Part shown: positions 9,501 to 16,663 of the stretch, in pieces
Numbering within the stretch: position 1 is the stretch's first letter
Layout of the letters: every line of letters begins with the position of its first letter
DNA from: DATEPR01 sp963780635
GTDB lineage: Bacteria; Actinomycetota; Actinomycetes; Mycobacteriales; Pseudonocardiaceae
NCBI GenBank assembly: GCA_963780635.1
Contig: CAWACW010000018.1
Span: 124,001 to 188,000 of the forward strand
Direction of reading: 5' to 3'
Length of the DNA: 64,000 bases
Notes under the pieces: model-generated
The model's input: the letters and a program-made list of their open reading frames with translations, nothing else
Told to the model about the DNA's origin: nothing
The model's database searches: none
Translations under genes and position numbers: made by a program

Positions 9501-9781
9501 GCCCGGGTGGCGCAGGCGCGTCCGGCGGCGAGGCACAGCGGCTGGCGCTGGCCAGGGCAGTACTGCGGGCCAAGGACGCGGACCTGGTGCTGCTCGACGA
9601 ACCCACGGCCCACCTGGACGAACCGACCGCCCGGCGGGTGCTGGCCGGACTGCGTACGGCGTTCGCGGACCTGGCCGTGGTGCACGTGACCCACCGGCCC
9701 GCCGACGCCGCCGGGGCCACCCGCGTGGTGCGCGTCGAGAGCGGCCACCTGTCGGCCGCCGACGCGGTAGCGGTGGCCTAG
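6590..9781 (+). CDS. cydDC: Fused CydD-CydC thiol/haem ABC exporter
   Basis: This exporter is required to assemble cytochrome bd. In E. coli CydDC moves cysteine and glutathione to the periplasm. Here both halves are one 1063-residue chain, as in Streptomyces. Each half has a six-helix membrane domain followed by an ATPase. The first ATPase lies at about 330-530 (SGAGKST around 366, LSSGERQRLALARA around 455, LLDEPTAHLD). The second membrane domain lies at about 545-830, and the second ATPase has GPSGAGKST at 892 and SGGEAQRLALARA around 978. In the first Walker A the leading glycine is replaced by Ala363. The GTG at 6590 overlaps the cydB stop by four bases. The open frame extends further upstream through cydB but is not homologous there. 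Confidence 0.93.
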   Translation: MKGPLGALPSLSPTARRALVRCVLLAVVNAVALAAAAWGLSRALAAIVAGTPVGDHLAVFAAAVLVRALAGWASQTVAARAAVGAKEELRAHLLDAAVRNGPEWIDERHPAELTALATTGLDALDDYFTRFLPALVGAAVTVPIVGLVILVADWQSAVLILVTLPLIPLFAALIGRYTQGRVAAAADASARLAAHLLELLRALPVLTAFGRAAAQSAAVAAESERHRRATRATLRVAFLSAFALDLIATLSVALVAVDIGLRLLAADLGLGTALLVLILAPECYLPLRAAGAAYHASEDGLEAVRRVATIVGAEEHPVPKGVRPDALRHQLDITGLRVRRRAGDAPDGLTALVRPGTVSRLDAPSGAGKSTTFAVLLGFIPPTDGAVRVDGVDLADLDLAEWRRQVAWVPQRPRFTAATVLDELRLAVSDSHEPTAAELVAVAGPLADREVDTLSSGERQRLALARALLRLRHGAWLMLLDEPTAHLDRAAAVEVTAAIEAAAAAGAAVLLATHTGLQHAVPAPVEAEPAVVPLVRQALHGAAPLRRLVDRRLLCGALLGALALGSAVALTGTAAWLISRAAGHPSIVVLTVAIIGVRAFGLAKGALRYAERLVSHDAAFRLAGRLRVRLWDALVRLGPARTADLRRTDGVRRLVADVDTVRDLVPRVLTPPLVAVLVCAGAVAMQTVLLPGAGVALCVGLLVAGLAGPVLGLVAERRATLALADGRRSVAAGVLGLLDAAADLLATGAHRVRRAELAAADAELAQTARRQAWGAGVASGVAIAGLGGAALASTWLAIGRVNPVLVAVLALVPLALAETVDGLAPALRQLDPLRAAYGRVIAPETVPVPQSSTVDGPVDLAGVSVSWPGAAAPTLRDVDLRVAAGTEVAVVGPSGAGKSTLLALLLGFLPPTGGVARLPRRVAWCPPEPFLAATTVRENLRLGDPTADDDTLRAALGVVALAHWELDTKLGPGGAGASGGEAQRLALARAVLRAKDADLVLLDEPTAHLDEPTARRVLAGLRTAFADLAVVHVTHRPADAAGATRVVRVESGHLSAADAVAVA

Positions 9782-10935
9782 TGTTGACCGAACCCATGGA
9801 TCTGACACTGGCCACGCGCACACTGCGGGCGTCGACCGAGATCGCCCACGCGGCACTCACCTCCGACGACCCGGACGAGGTGCTGCGGCTCGTCGTGCGC
9901 AGCGCGGCCGAGCTGGCCGAAGCCGATCTGGGCCTGGTGATGGCCCGTGGCGACGACGGCCGGGTGACGGTCGAGGCAGCGCACGGCGAGCGGGCACCCC
10001 AGGACGAGGACCCGGTCGGCCTGGTGCTGTCCGCGCGGTCGTCGGCCGCCAGGGTGGCGCGCAGCGGGGTGCCCGTCGTGGTGGACGACTTCACCACCGA
10101 TCCGCGCACGGCCCCGTTCGTGCCCAAGGCACTGCGCCGCTACGGCCCGTTCGCGGCGGCCCCGTTCGGCACCGCGGAACGCCGCCTCGGCGTGCTCACC
10201 GTGTACCGGCGCAAGGGCGCGGACCCGTTCACGGCAGGCGCGGTGGACGTGCTCACGGCGTTCGCCACCCAGGCGGGCCTGGTCGTGCTGCTCGCGGAGG
10301 GGTCGACAGCGCGGCAGCGGGTGGCGATCTACCAGGAACGGGAACGGATCGCCCGCGACCTGCACGACGTGATCGTGCAACGCCTGTACGCGGCCGGGGT
10401 CCAGCTCGACCTGCTCGGGCGGCGACTGTCCAGGAGACTCGCGCGCAGGGACGCGGCCCGGCTGGCGGAAGCCGTCGACCAGCTCGACGAGACGATCACC
10501 GAGGTCAGGGCGACCGTGGGCAGGCTGCGCAGCGCCGACCCCGCCGCCCCGGTCGAGGGCACCGACCTGGTCGAGTCGGTCCGTGCGGAGGTCGCGACCG
10601 CGGGGGAGCTGCTCGGCTTCGCCCCGGTGCTGGACCTCGTGGGCGACCCGAACGACGTGCCGGTCGCGGTGGCCGACCACGCTCGCGCGGCGCTGCGGGA
10701 GGCCCTGGCCAACGTGGTGCGGCACGCGGGCGCGAGCGCGGTGACCGTGCGGGTGGCCAGGGACGCCGCCGGTCTTTCCCTGTCGGTCACCGACAACGGG
10801 TGCGGCATCCCGCCCGGCGTCACCCGCCGCGGCCTGCGCAACCTGGCCGACCGGGCCACCGCGATCGGCGGCACGTTCGAGGTCGACTCCACGCCGCGGG
10901 CGGGCACGACGGTGACGTGGCGGGCGCCGCTCTAA
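9781..10935 (+). CDS. devS: DevS/DosT-like sensor histidine kinase with one GAF domain
   Basis: This cytoplasmic two-component sensor has 384 residues. A GAF domain (about 20-165) is followed by a HisKA_3 dimerisation helix with the phospho-acceptor motif RERIARDLHDVIVQRLYAAG near residue 195. The C-terminus is an HATPase domain with REALANVVRHAGA (N box) and VTDNGCGIP (G box). The His-box is very close to that of mycobacterial DevS, but there is one GAF domain rather than two. The GTG at 9781 overlaps the cydDC stop (TAGTG). TTG 9784 and ATG 9796 are alternative starts. Its place at the end of the cyd operon suggests it senses oxygen, NO or redox and feeds back on that operon through the regulator at 11210-11836. 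Confidence 0.87.
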   Translation: MLTEPMDLTLATRTLRASTEIAHAALTSDDPDEVLRLVVRSAAELAEADLGLVMARGDDGRVTVEAAHGERAPQDEDPVGLVLSARSSAARVARSGVPVVVDDFTTDPRTAPFVPKALRRYGPFAAAPFGTAERRLGVLTVYRRKGADPFTAGAVDVLTAFATQAGLVVLLAEGSTARQRVAIYQERERIARDLHDVIVQRLYAAGVQLDLLGRRLSRRLARRDAARLAEAVDQLDETITEVRATVGRLRSADPAAPVEGTDLVESVRAEVATAGELLGFAPVLDLVGDPNDVPVAVADHARAALREALANVVRHAGASAVTVRVARDAAGLSLSVTDNGCGIPPGVTRRGLRNLADRATAIGGTFEVDSTPRAGTTVTWRAPL

Positions 10936-11049
10936 TTGTGCTGACCACAGAGGTCGAGTACGGGCGAGGCGGCATCGGATGATCTTGGAATGAGCAGTGC
11001 CTCCGGGTTCGGTGTGGATTGCGACATCTCCACCGAGCCACCGGAGGCC

Positions 11050-11205
11050 GTCCTGACCCACGCTGACGCGCCCCTCACCGAGACCGGCAGGCTGTGCCTG
11101 GCCCGCTGCGTCGTCGACGAGGAACAGCCTGGCCGTTGCGGCGTGCCGCGCAACGATTCCAGGTCGCGGCCACCAACGCCGCCCGGTACCGACAGTACTT
11201 CTTGC
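11050..11205 (+). pseudogene. Remnant of an IS481-type transposase N-terminus
   Basis: One frame reads LTHADAPLTETGRLCLARCVVD and a second, one base shifted, continues WPLRRAAQRFQVAATNAARYRQ. Together they recreate the N-terminal helix-turn-helix of IS481-family transposases (THANAPLTPTGR...LRRAAERFQVS, as remembered). A frameshift lies near 11115-11120, and the catalytic DDE region is absent. The fragment ends at a 10-bp direct repeat (11196-11205 and 11211-11220) beside the response-regulator stop codon. Nothing else supportable is seen in 10936-11049. Confidence 0.7.
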
Positions 11206-11220
11206 CGGGTTACTTCTTGC
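11196..11220. repeat. 10-bp direct repeat at the junction of the IS remnant and devR
   Basis: TACTTCTTGC occurs at 11196-11205 and 11211-11220, separated by 5 bp. The right copy contains the end of the response-regulator gene (AGC AAG AAG TAA on the reverse strand). It may be a scar of insertion or excision. Confidence 0.6.
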
Positions 11221-11836
11221 TCTGGCGAGCCACCAGCGCGACCGCCTGGGTGCGGCGCTGCATGCCCAGCTTCGCCAGCACCGACGTCACGTAGTTCTTC
11301 ACGGTCTGCTCCGCCAGGAACATCCGCTGGGCGATCTCCCGGTTGCTCAGGCCCTCGCCGATCAACTCCAGCACGCCGCGTTCGCGCTCCGTCAGCGCGG
11401 CCAGCTGGTCGGGTTCGGTGCCGCGGCGCATCCGGGCCAGTACGCGCGCCGTGGTCACCGGGTCCAGCAGCGACCGGCCCGCCGCCACCTCGCGCACCGC
11501 AGTCACCAGGTCCTGCCCACGCACCTGTTTGAGCAGGTAGCCCGAGACACCGGCGTCGATCGCGTCGACCAGGGCGCGCTCGTCGTCGAACGCGGTCAGC
11601 ACGATGCAGCGGGGGCCCAGTTCGCGTAGCCGCCTGCACAGCGCCACGCCGTCACCATCGGGCAGCCGCATGTCCACGAGGGCCACGTCGGGCGCGGTCG
11701 CGGCCGCGACGACCAGTGCCTCGGCGACCGTGCCCGCCTCGGCGACCACGTCGATGTCCCGCTCGTCGTCGAGCCGATCGCGCACGCCCCGGCGAACCAG
11801 CTCGTGATCGTCGACCAGTAGTACCCGAACAGCCAC
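11210..11836 (-). CDS. devR: DevR/DosR-like response regulator
   Basis: This NarL/LuxR-type response regulator has 208 residues. The receiver domain (about 1-120) has VRVLLVDDHELVRRG, the phospho-acceptor in VDMRLPDGDG and the lysine in SGYLLKQVRG. The output helix-turn-helix (about 145-208) has LTERERGVLELIGEGLSNREI and FLAEQTVKNYVTSVLAKLG. The phrases AGRSLLD, MFLAE-TVKNYV and LAKLGM-RRTQA are nearly those of mycobacterial DosR as I remember it. The GTG at 11836 puts the receiver at residue 1. A much longer upstream frame is not homologous. The gene converges on the devS-like kinase, with an IS481 scrap between them, which suggests a once contiguous pair. Confidence 0.88.
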   Translation of the reverse strand: MAVRVLLVDDHELVRRGVRDRLDDERDIDVVAEAGTVAEALVVAAATAPDVALVDMRLPDGDGVALCRRLRELGPRCIVLTAFDDERALVDAIDAGVSGYLLKQVRGQDLVTAVREVAAGRSLLDPVTTARVLARMRRGTEPDQLAALTERERGVLELIGEGLSNREIAQRMFLAEQTVKNYVTSVLAKLGMQRRTQAVALVARQSKK

Positions 11837-11993
11837 ACACCCACGGTACGGCCGTCGGCCGAAGTACTGCCCGATCGGGTGAAATCGGCTCCGGCCCATC
11901 CCCAGGGTCCGGGTCACGTGATCCACATCCGCGCGCCTGATCAACCTGCCGCGACCGATGGGCGTGCACAAGGTCTGGGCCGCTGCCCACAAG

Positions 11994-12014
11994 TTGTCCA
12001 CAGAGTTATCCACA
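11994..12014 (+). promoter_or_regulatory. Pair of DnaA boxes
   Basis: TTGTCCACA (11994-12002, the actinobacterial form) is followed after 3 bp by TTATCCACA (12006-12014, perfect E. coli consensus) on the same strand. A related GGTGGACAG follows at 12018-12026. They lie in the 229-bp space upstream of devR and downstream of the hexapeptide gene, well away from any dnaA or dnaN gene. Confidence 0.65.
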
Positions 12015-12065
12015 GCGGTGGACAGCTTCGCGTGATCCCGGTCACACACGATGGGGTGAGCGGGC

Positions 12066-12587
12066 TCAGTCCACCGGAGCGATACCGGCCCGATGCCGGC
12101 GCGCCAACTCCCGGTAGGCCGTCGGGTTGTTGTCCACCCACCAGCGCGCGCCGTCGGACATCGGCACCTGGCGCTTGGCGGCGGCACCGAGCAGCACCAC
12201 GCCACCCTCGACGTGCGTGTTGGGCGCGACGGTCGCGCCGGCGCCGATCAGCGTGCGCGGCCCGATCACCGCGCCGTCCTGGATGGTCGCGTTGTTGCCG
12301 ATCACGGCCTCGGCGCCGATCGTGCAGCCGTGCACCACGCACAGGTGCCCGACCGTCGCGCCCGCACCGACGGTGCAGCCCTCGGCACCACCGTGCAGCA
12401 CCGAATTGTCCTGCACGTTCGCGCCCGTCCCGATGGTCACGGGCCCGAAGTCGGCGCGCAGCACCACGCCGTACCAGACCGAGGCGTCCGCCTCCACGGT
12501 CACGTCGCCGACCAGTGTCGCGGTCGGCGCGATCCAGGCGGTCGGGTGGACCTTCGGGCTGGCGCCCTCGAACGAGAACAGCGGCAT
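12066..12587 (-). CDS. Gamma-carbonic-anhydrase-like hexapeptide-repeat protein
   Basis: This 173-residue left-handed beta-helix protein is mostly imperfect hexapeptide repeats, for example TIGTGANVQDNSVLHGG and ATVGHLCVVHGCTIGAEAVIGNNATI. The histidines in QDNSVLHG and VGHLCVVHGC are in the positions that bind zinc or iron in gamma-class carbonic anhydrases (YrdA/PaaY group). Trimeric cytosolic assembly and either carbonic anhydrase or acyltransferase activity are possible. The ATG at 12587 begins the family N-terminus MPLFSFEG. The longer frame upstream is not conserved-looking. The GNAT gene is upstream on the same strand, 50 bases away, so the two may be cotranscribed. Confidence 0.85.
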   Translation of the reverse strand: MPLFSFEGASPKVHPTAWIAPTATLVGDVTVEADASVWYGVVLRADFGPVTIGTGANVQDNSVLHGGAEGCTVGAGATVGHLCVVHGCTIGAEAVIGNNATIQDGAVIGPRTLIGAGATVAPNTHVEGGVVLLGAAAKRQVPMSDGARWWVDNNPTAYRELARRHRAGIAPVD

Positions 12588-12636
12588 GGCTGTCACATTA
12601 GGCGCGCCGGCCCGAAGATCCGCCACCCCGGATCGA

Positions 12637-13374
12637 TCAGTGCCGGGGCAGCCGGGCGTCGACCATGGTGCCGATCACCCGGTAGCCGAGCCGCTCGTAG
12701 ATCCGGAGCGGCTCGTCCTTCTCCACCTGCAGGAACGGCTGGTGGCCCCGGCGCAGCGCCTCCGTGGTGAGCGCCGCGGCCACTGCCCTGGCGATCCCGC
12801 GACGGCGGTGTGCGGCCAGCACGCCGACGCCCAGCACCTCCACCAGGCCGGACCGGGGCGGCGGGAACAGCCCGGCACCCACCGGTTGCCCGGCGTCGGT
12901 GGTGGCGAGCGCGACGCACCCGCCGCGACGGACGATGCCGGGCAGCCCCAACGGATCCGCCGCCAGGTCGGGCTCGCCGTAGGCGGCGCCCTGCACGGCG
13001 ACGGCCGACTTGAGGCCGGCGGCGTCCTCGACCAGCCGCACGGCGAAGCCCTCGCCGGGCGGCGCGGCCGTGAACTCGTCCAGGGCCATCAACGTCAACG
13101 TGGGGGCCACGTCGAACCCGGCGGCGGCGAGCGGAGTGTCGAGCGCCGGTGCCGGCCGGACGTATTCCAGCCGGGGCAGCCGATCCCGGCCGGTGAAGAA
13201 CTCGACCAGTGCGGCCACGTCGGCCGCCGTGGGCGTCGCTCCGTCGGCGGGCACGGCGTAGTTGAGGTACGGGTTGGCGGATTCGGTGTGGATCAGGACG
13301 ACGAACGGGCCGACGGTGGTCGACCGGCTCTCGATGCCCGCTCGCAGGCAGGCTTGGACAGCACGCAGTTCCAT
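12637..13374 (-). CDS. GNAT-family N-acetyltransferase
   Basis: In this 245-residue protein the C-terminal half carries the GNAT core: VEVLGVGVLAAHRRRGIARAVAAAL (acetyl-CoA-binding R/Q-x-x-G-x-G/A loop) and the final RIYERLGYRVIG strand-turn. The N-terminal half (about 1-110) looks like a degenerate first GNAT repeat, starting MELRAVQACLRAG. The substrate is unknown. The ATG at 13374 has an AGAGG ribosome site. The open frame continues far upstream on the reverse strand only as a shadow of the hsp20 gene. The 260-bp gap to the divergent hsp20 must hold both promoters. Confidence 0.8.
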   Translation of the reverse strand: MELRAVQACLRAGIESRSTTVGPFVVLIHTESANPYLNYAVPADGATPTAADVAALVEFFTGRDRLPRLEYVRPAPALDTPLAAAGFDVAPTLTLMALDEFTAAPPGEGFAVRLVEDAAGLKSAVAVQGAAYGEPDLAADPLGLPGIVRRGGCVALATTDAGQPVGAGLFPPPRSGLVEVLGVGVLAAHRRRGIARAVAAALTTEALRRGHQPFLQVEKDEPLRIYERLGYRVIGTMVDARLPRH

Positions 13375-13593
13375 GCGTGACAGACCTCTTTCGCACAAGC
13401 TGGATGAGCCAGGGGACGCGCGCCGCGACGGCGCGCCGAAGGAGCCGGTGCTACCGGCTGGTGGTCCCGGACATTGGCGTTCACCTCGTGCGTCACTGAG
13501 TTGGCGGGAGCTTAGTTCGCCCGCGGCGAACGAGCCAGCGCTTTCCGGGCGCGGGGAACAATCAGCTGTCATGCTCCGTTCCTTGATATGAAA

Positions 13594-13614
13594 GCTGAGT
13601 CGGGTTGGCTCAGG
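13594..13614. promoter_or_regulatory. HAIR-like HspR operator before hsp20
   Basis: GCTGAGT-N7-GCTCAGG keeps the exact 7-7-7 geometry of the HspR-binding HAIR element (CTTGAGT-N7-ACTCAAG), with an intact GAGT/CTCA core and mismatches at the outer bases. It lies 22 bp before the hsp20 start, suited to repression. Confidence 0.5.
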
Positions 13615-13635
13615 TTGGGAAGCAGGAGGATGCAC

Positions 13636-14151
13636 ATGGCTATCGCCGTGCGGGGTTCCGCGTGGGACCCCTTCACCACACTGGTTCGGCAGTTCGACGT
13701 CGACTTTGACGCCCTGACCAGGCGTTCGTTCGGCCCGACCCGCCGGTTCGGCACCGGTTTCGTGCCGGCTGCCGACGTCACCAAGGACGGCAACGACGTC
13801 GTCGTCACGCTGGCGCTCCCGGGCGTCGACGTGGCCACGGACGTCGACATCGAGGTCAGCGAGGGCAAGCTGACCATCGCCGGTCGCGGCGCCGCGCGCA
13901 GCGAGTCCGACAAGGACGGCGTGCTGTTCCGCGAGATCCGTGGCGGCGAGTTCCGCCGCGAGTTCACGCTGCCGCGCGGCGTGACGGCGGATCGGGTGGA
14001 GGCCGACTACGACAAGGGTCTGCTGAAGGTCCGGGTCCGTGAGGTCGTCCAGCAGCCGGCGCAGCCGGCCAAGATCACGGTCCGCACTGCGGCCGAGCTG
14101 CCGGCGCAGGCGCCCGCGACCGGCGTCGAGTCCGGCGCCGAGGCCGAGTAA
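13636..14151 (+). CDS. Small heat-shock protein, Hsp20/alpha-crystallin family
   Basis: This 171-residue ATP-independent holdase is predicted to bind unfolding proteins in large oligomers. The alpha-crystallin domain spans about residues 45-140. It has FVPAADVTKDGNDVVVTLALPG at its start, ISEG/VSEGKLTIAGRG in the middle and the C-terminal GVTADRVEADYDKGLLKVRV motif, followed by a short acidic tail. ATG 13636 is chosen because AGGAGG ends 6 bases before it. The ATG at 13630 would sit on the ribosome site. A HAIR-like element upstream suggests control by HspR, as for mycobacterial acr2. A strong palindromic terminator follows. Confidence 0.93.
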   Translation: MAIAVRGSAWDPFTTLVRQFDVDFDALTRRSFGPTRRFGTGFVPAADVTKDGNDVVVTLALPGVDVATDVDIEVSEGKLTIAGRGAARSESDKDGVLFREIRGGEFRREFTLPRGVTADRVEADYDKGLLKVRVREVVQQPAQPAKITVRTAAELPAQAPATGVESGAEAE

Positions 14152-14196
14152 GGCCGACACCCGGGTAAGACAGTGCGTTACCAGCCAACACGCAGT

Positions 14197-14222
14197 CGAG
14201 GGCGGCCGATCGGCCGCCCTCG
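14197..14222 (+). terminator. Stem-loop terminator after hsp20
   Basis: A 26-bp perfect palindrome (arms CGAGGGCGGCC...) lies 45 bp after the hsp20 stop. There is no T-run, which is usual for high-GC actinobacteria. It also lies between hsp20 and the convergent macrodomain gene and could serve both. Confidence 0.7.
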
Positions 14223-14252
14223 AGGCGTACCTGCGGACACATTGACCGGGGG

Positions 14253-14867
14253 TCAGGCGGAGGCGGGGTGGCCCGCGTCGGCGAACAGCTCGTCCCACGC
14301 TGCCGCCACCTGCCTCGCGCACGTGCTCGCCGACACCCCGCCGGCGCCCGTGCCCAAGCCGGGCATCGCGATGCTGCGGATGACGCGGCGGACCGGCCGG
14401 CCGTCCTCGACCCGGCCGCTCTCCCACATGCGGAACACGGCCCGGGCGGCCAGGTACGGGTGGACGGTGTCCACGGGCAGTTCGGTGGCGGGCTCGCGTG
14501 TGGTCGGTGCGCTGATCAGCCAGCCGGGCTTGACGGCGCCGGTAGCCACCACGACCGCCTCACCGACCGGGAGTTCGCCACCGTGGAAGGCGAGCACCGC
14601 GCTGCGCACGCGCTGCTCGATGGTGGGCCACGCTGCCGCGTAGACCGCGTCGATGCCACCGCGCATCAGGCCGAACGAGTTGGCCGGGCTGACGACCGCG
14701 TCGGTGCCGATCTCCAGGATCGGACCCTCGTGCACGACCATGCCGGGGCGTTGGGCGGCGACCTCGCGCCAGGCGCTCGCCAGCGGGCCGGGCCCGGCCG
14801 ACAGCACGATGACCGGGCCGCGGGTGCGTGTGGGCGACTCAGTCTCACGTTCCGAGTCGGCGCTCAC
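14253..14867 (-). CDS. Macrodomain protein
   Basis: This 204-residue single-domain protein is of the ADP-ribose-binding Macro fold. The segment TDAVVSPANSFGLMRGGIDAVYA (about residues 55-78) is the first ligand loop. A later GLGTGAGGVSASTCARQV is the phosphate-binding loop. Likely ligands are ADP-ribose, O-acetyl-ADP-ribose or ADP-ribosylated protein or nucleotide, and hydrolase activity is possible. The GTG at 14867 gives a short charged lead of about 15 residues before the fold. No partner gene for ADP-ribosylation is nearby. Confidence 0.85.
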   Translation of the reverse strand: MSADSERETESPTRTRGPVIVLSAGPGPLASAWREVAAQRPGMVVHEGPILEIGTDAVVSPANSFGLMRGGIDAVYAAAWPTIEQRVRSAVLAFHGGELPVGEAVVVATGAVKPGWLISAPTTREPATELPVDTVHPYLAARAVFRMWESGRVEDGRPVRRVIRSIAMPGLGTGAGGVSASTCARQVAAAWDELFADAGHPASA

Positions 14868-14978
14868 CCTCTCAGCATGGCATTCCCCCGGTACCCGACG
14901 TAACCAGGTTCCCTACCGGCCGTCCGGGTGATCTGTCCCGCGCCACTGCTCCGAACGGTCGCGGTTAGGGTTGGCCAC

Positions 14979-15899
14979 GTGTCGCGCATCGCGTATTTCG
15001 GCCCGCAGGGAACCTTCACCGAGCAGGCCGCCCTGAACCTGGTGGACGCGGTCGCCGACGAACTGGTCCCGCTCGACACAGTCCCTGCCGCGCTCGCGGC
15101 CGTCCGCAGCGGCGATGCCGATGCCGCGTGCGTGCCCGTGGAGAACTCCGTCGAGGGCGCCGTGAACGCCACGATGGACGCACTGGTCGACGGTGAGCCG
15201 TTGATCGTGATGGCCGAGTTCGTGCTGCCGATCCGGTTCAGCGTGCTGGTGCGTCCTGGCACGCTGGCGGCCGACGTGACGACCGTGGCCAGCCATCCGC
15301 ACGCGCTCGCCCAGGTACGCAACTGGCTCGCCGTCAACCTGCCCGGCGCCCACGAGGTAGCGGCCACCTCGACGGCCGCCGCCGCGGTCGCCGTCGCAGC
15401 GGGGGAGTTCGACGCCGCGATCACCGCGCCGGTCGCCGCGACGCACTACCCGCTCGCGGTCCTCGCCACCGACGTCGCCGACGTGCCGGATGCCGCCACG
15501 CGCTTCCTGCTGCTGCGCAGGCCGGGCGCGTTACCGGCACCGACCGGCGCCGACCGCACGTCGCTGGTCGCGATCACCGCGGACCGCACCGGCGCGCTCG
15601 CCGACCTGCTGGTCGAACTGGCCGAGCGCGGCATCAACCTGACCCGCATCGAGTCGCGGCCCACCAAGGGCCGCCTCGGCGAGTACCGGTTCTACTTCGA
15701 CGTGGACGGCCACATCGCGGAGGCCCGGCTGGGCGACGCCGTCGGCGCGCTGCGCAGGCGCTGCACGTCCGTCCGCTTCCTCGGCTCCTACCCGAAGGCC
15801 GACGGGCTGCCCAGCCCGCCGGCACAAGGCACCACGGACGACGACTTCCGCTCGGCCACCGAGTGGATCGCACAGGTACGGCTGGGCAACGGAGCCTGA
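14979..15899 (+). CDS. pheA: Prephenate dehydratase
   Basis: This enzyme converts prephenate to phenylpyruvate in phenylalanine synthesis. Its 306 residues form a PDT domain (about 1-180, starting RIAYFGPQGTFTEQAA, with the catalytic TRF motif in DAATRFLLL near 174) and a C-terminal ACT domain (about 195-275, with GALADLLVELAERGINLTRIESRP) for feedback by phenylalanine. The GTG at 14979 matches the family N-terminus. A TAGGGT hexamer ends 7 bases before it, so the message may be leaderless. The following phosphatase gene is 16 bases away. The pheA-phosphatase pair is the same as Rv3838c-Rv3837c in M. tuberculosis. Confidence 0.95.
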   Translation: MSRIAYFGPQGTFTEQAALNLVDAVADELVPLDTVPAALAAVRSGDADAACVPVENSVEGAVNATMDALVDGEPLIVMAEFVLPIRFSVLVRPGTLAADVTTVASHPHALAQVRNWLAVNLPGAHEVAATSTAAAAVAVAAGEFDAAITAPVAATHYPLAVLATDVADVPDAATRFLLLRRPGALPAPTGADRTSLVAITADRTGALADLLVELAERGINLTRIESRPTKGRLGEYRFYFDVDGHIAEARLGDAVGALRRRCTSVRFLGSYPKADGLPSPPAQGTTDDDFRSATEWIAQVRLGNGA

Positions 15900-15915
15900 C
15901 GAGACGGGAGGGCAC

Positions 15916-16551
15916 GTGACCGGGCTACGCCTGATTCTGGCGCGCCATGGGCAGACCGACGCGAACATCCGGATGGCCATCGACGCGCTGCCGCCGGGCG
16001 GCCCGCTGACCGAGCAGGGCAGGCGGCAGGCCGAGGAACTGGCCGAGCAGCTGGCCACCGAGCCGGTCGCGGCGGTGCACGCGAGCACGGCGCTGCGTGC
16101 CCAGCAGACCGCCCGGCCGGTCGCCGAGCGGCACGGGCTGGACGTGACCGTCGTCGAGGGCCTGCACGAGGTCGCCGTGGGTGACCTCGAAGGCCGCAAC
16201 GACCGGGAGTCGCTGCGCGCGTTCGCGGACGTGTTCACCACCTGGGCGCGGGAGGGCGACCTGAGCCGGGCGATGCCCGGCGGCGAGACCGGGCAGCAGG
16301 CGGTGGACCGGTTCACCACCGCGCTGGGCGGCATCGTGGCCGGTCACCAGCACGGCGTGCTCGTCGTGGTGAGCCACGGCGCACTGCTGCGACTGGTCGT
16401 GCCGCACCTGTCCGACAACCTGCACATGCTCGCCGGTGAACCGGGCATGCTGCAGAACACGGCGCGAATCGTGCTCGATGCGGACCCCGACTCGCCCGGC
16501 GGCTGGCATTGTGTCGAGTGGGCTGGTGTTCGGCTGGGTGCGGCAACGTAA
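15916..16551 (+). CDS. Histidine phosphatase (phosphoglycerate-mutase superfamily)
   Basis: This 211-residue protein of the RHG branch has LILARHGQTDAN with the phospho-accepting histidine at residue 11. A conserved arginine lies in STALRAQQTARP, and the second catalytic histidine is in VVSHGALLRLV. The short length and lack of an insert argue for a cofactor-independent broad phosphatase rather than a glycolytic mutase. The GTG at 15916 has GGGAGGG upstream. It is probably cotranscribed with pheA, as in the mycobacterial arrangement. Its true substrate is unknown. Confidence 0.9.
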   Translation: MTGLRLILARHGQTDANIRMAIDALPPGGPLTEQGRRQAEELAEQLATEPVAAVHASTALRAQQTARPVAERHGLDVTVVEGLHEVAVGDLEGRNDRESLRAFADVFTTWAREGDLSRAMPGGETGQQAVDRFTTALGGIVAGHQHGVLVVVSHGALLRLVVPHLSDNLHMLAGEPGMLQNTARIVLDADPDSPGGWHCVEWAGVRLGAAT

Positions 16552-16663
16552 CCTAGCGTCCGGCGATGGGGACCGGAGAGCGAGCGGAGGGCACGTTGAG
16601 CGAGCTTGCCAGCGATCCATCGGGCGTGAGCAGTGAGCTCGAAGCGGCCCCCGGGGGTGCCGA

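Noticed and set aside
5759..9781. 1340-residue frame as one protein
   Set aside because: The first 277 codons are a shadow of cydB. The conserved CydD N-terminus begins at GTG 6590.
10990..11532. Plus-strand 180-residue frame
   Set aside because: Only its first part resembles an IS481 transposase. The rest is antisense to devR.
12637..14427. 596-residue minus frame as a fusion protein
   Set aside because: Only the part from 13374 down shows GNAT features. The upstream half is the antisense shadow of hsp20 and the terminator.
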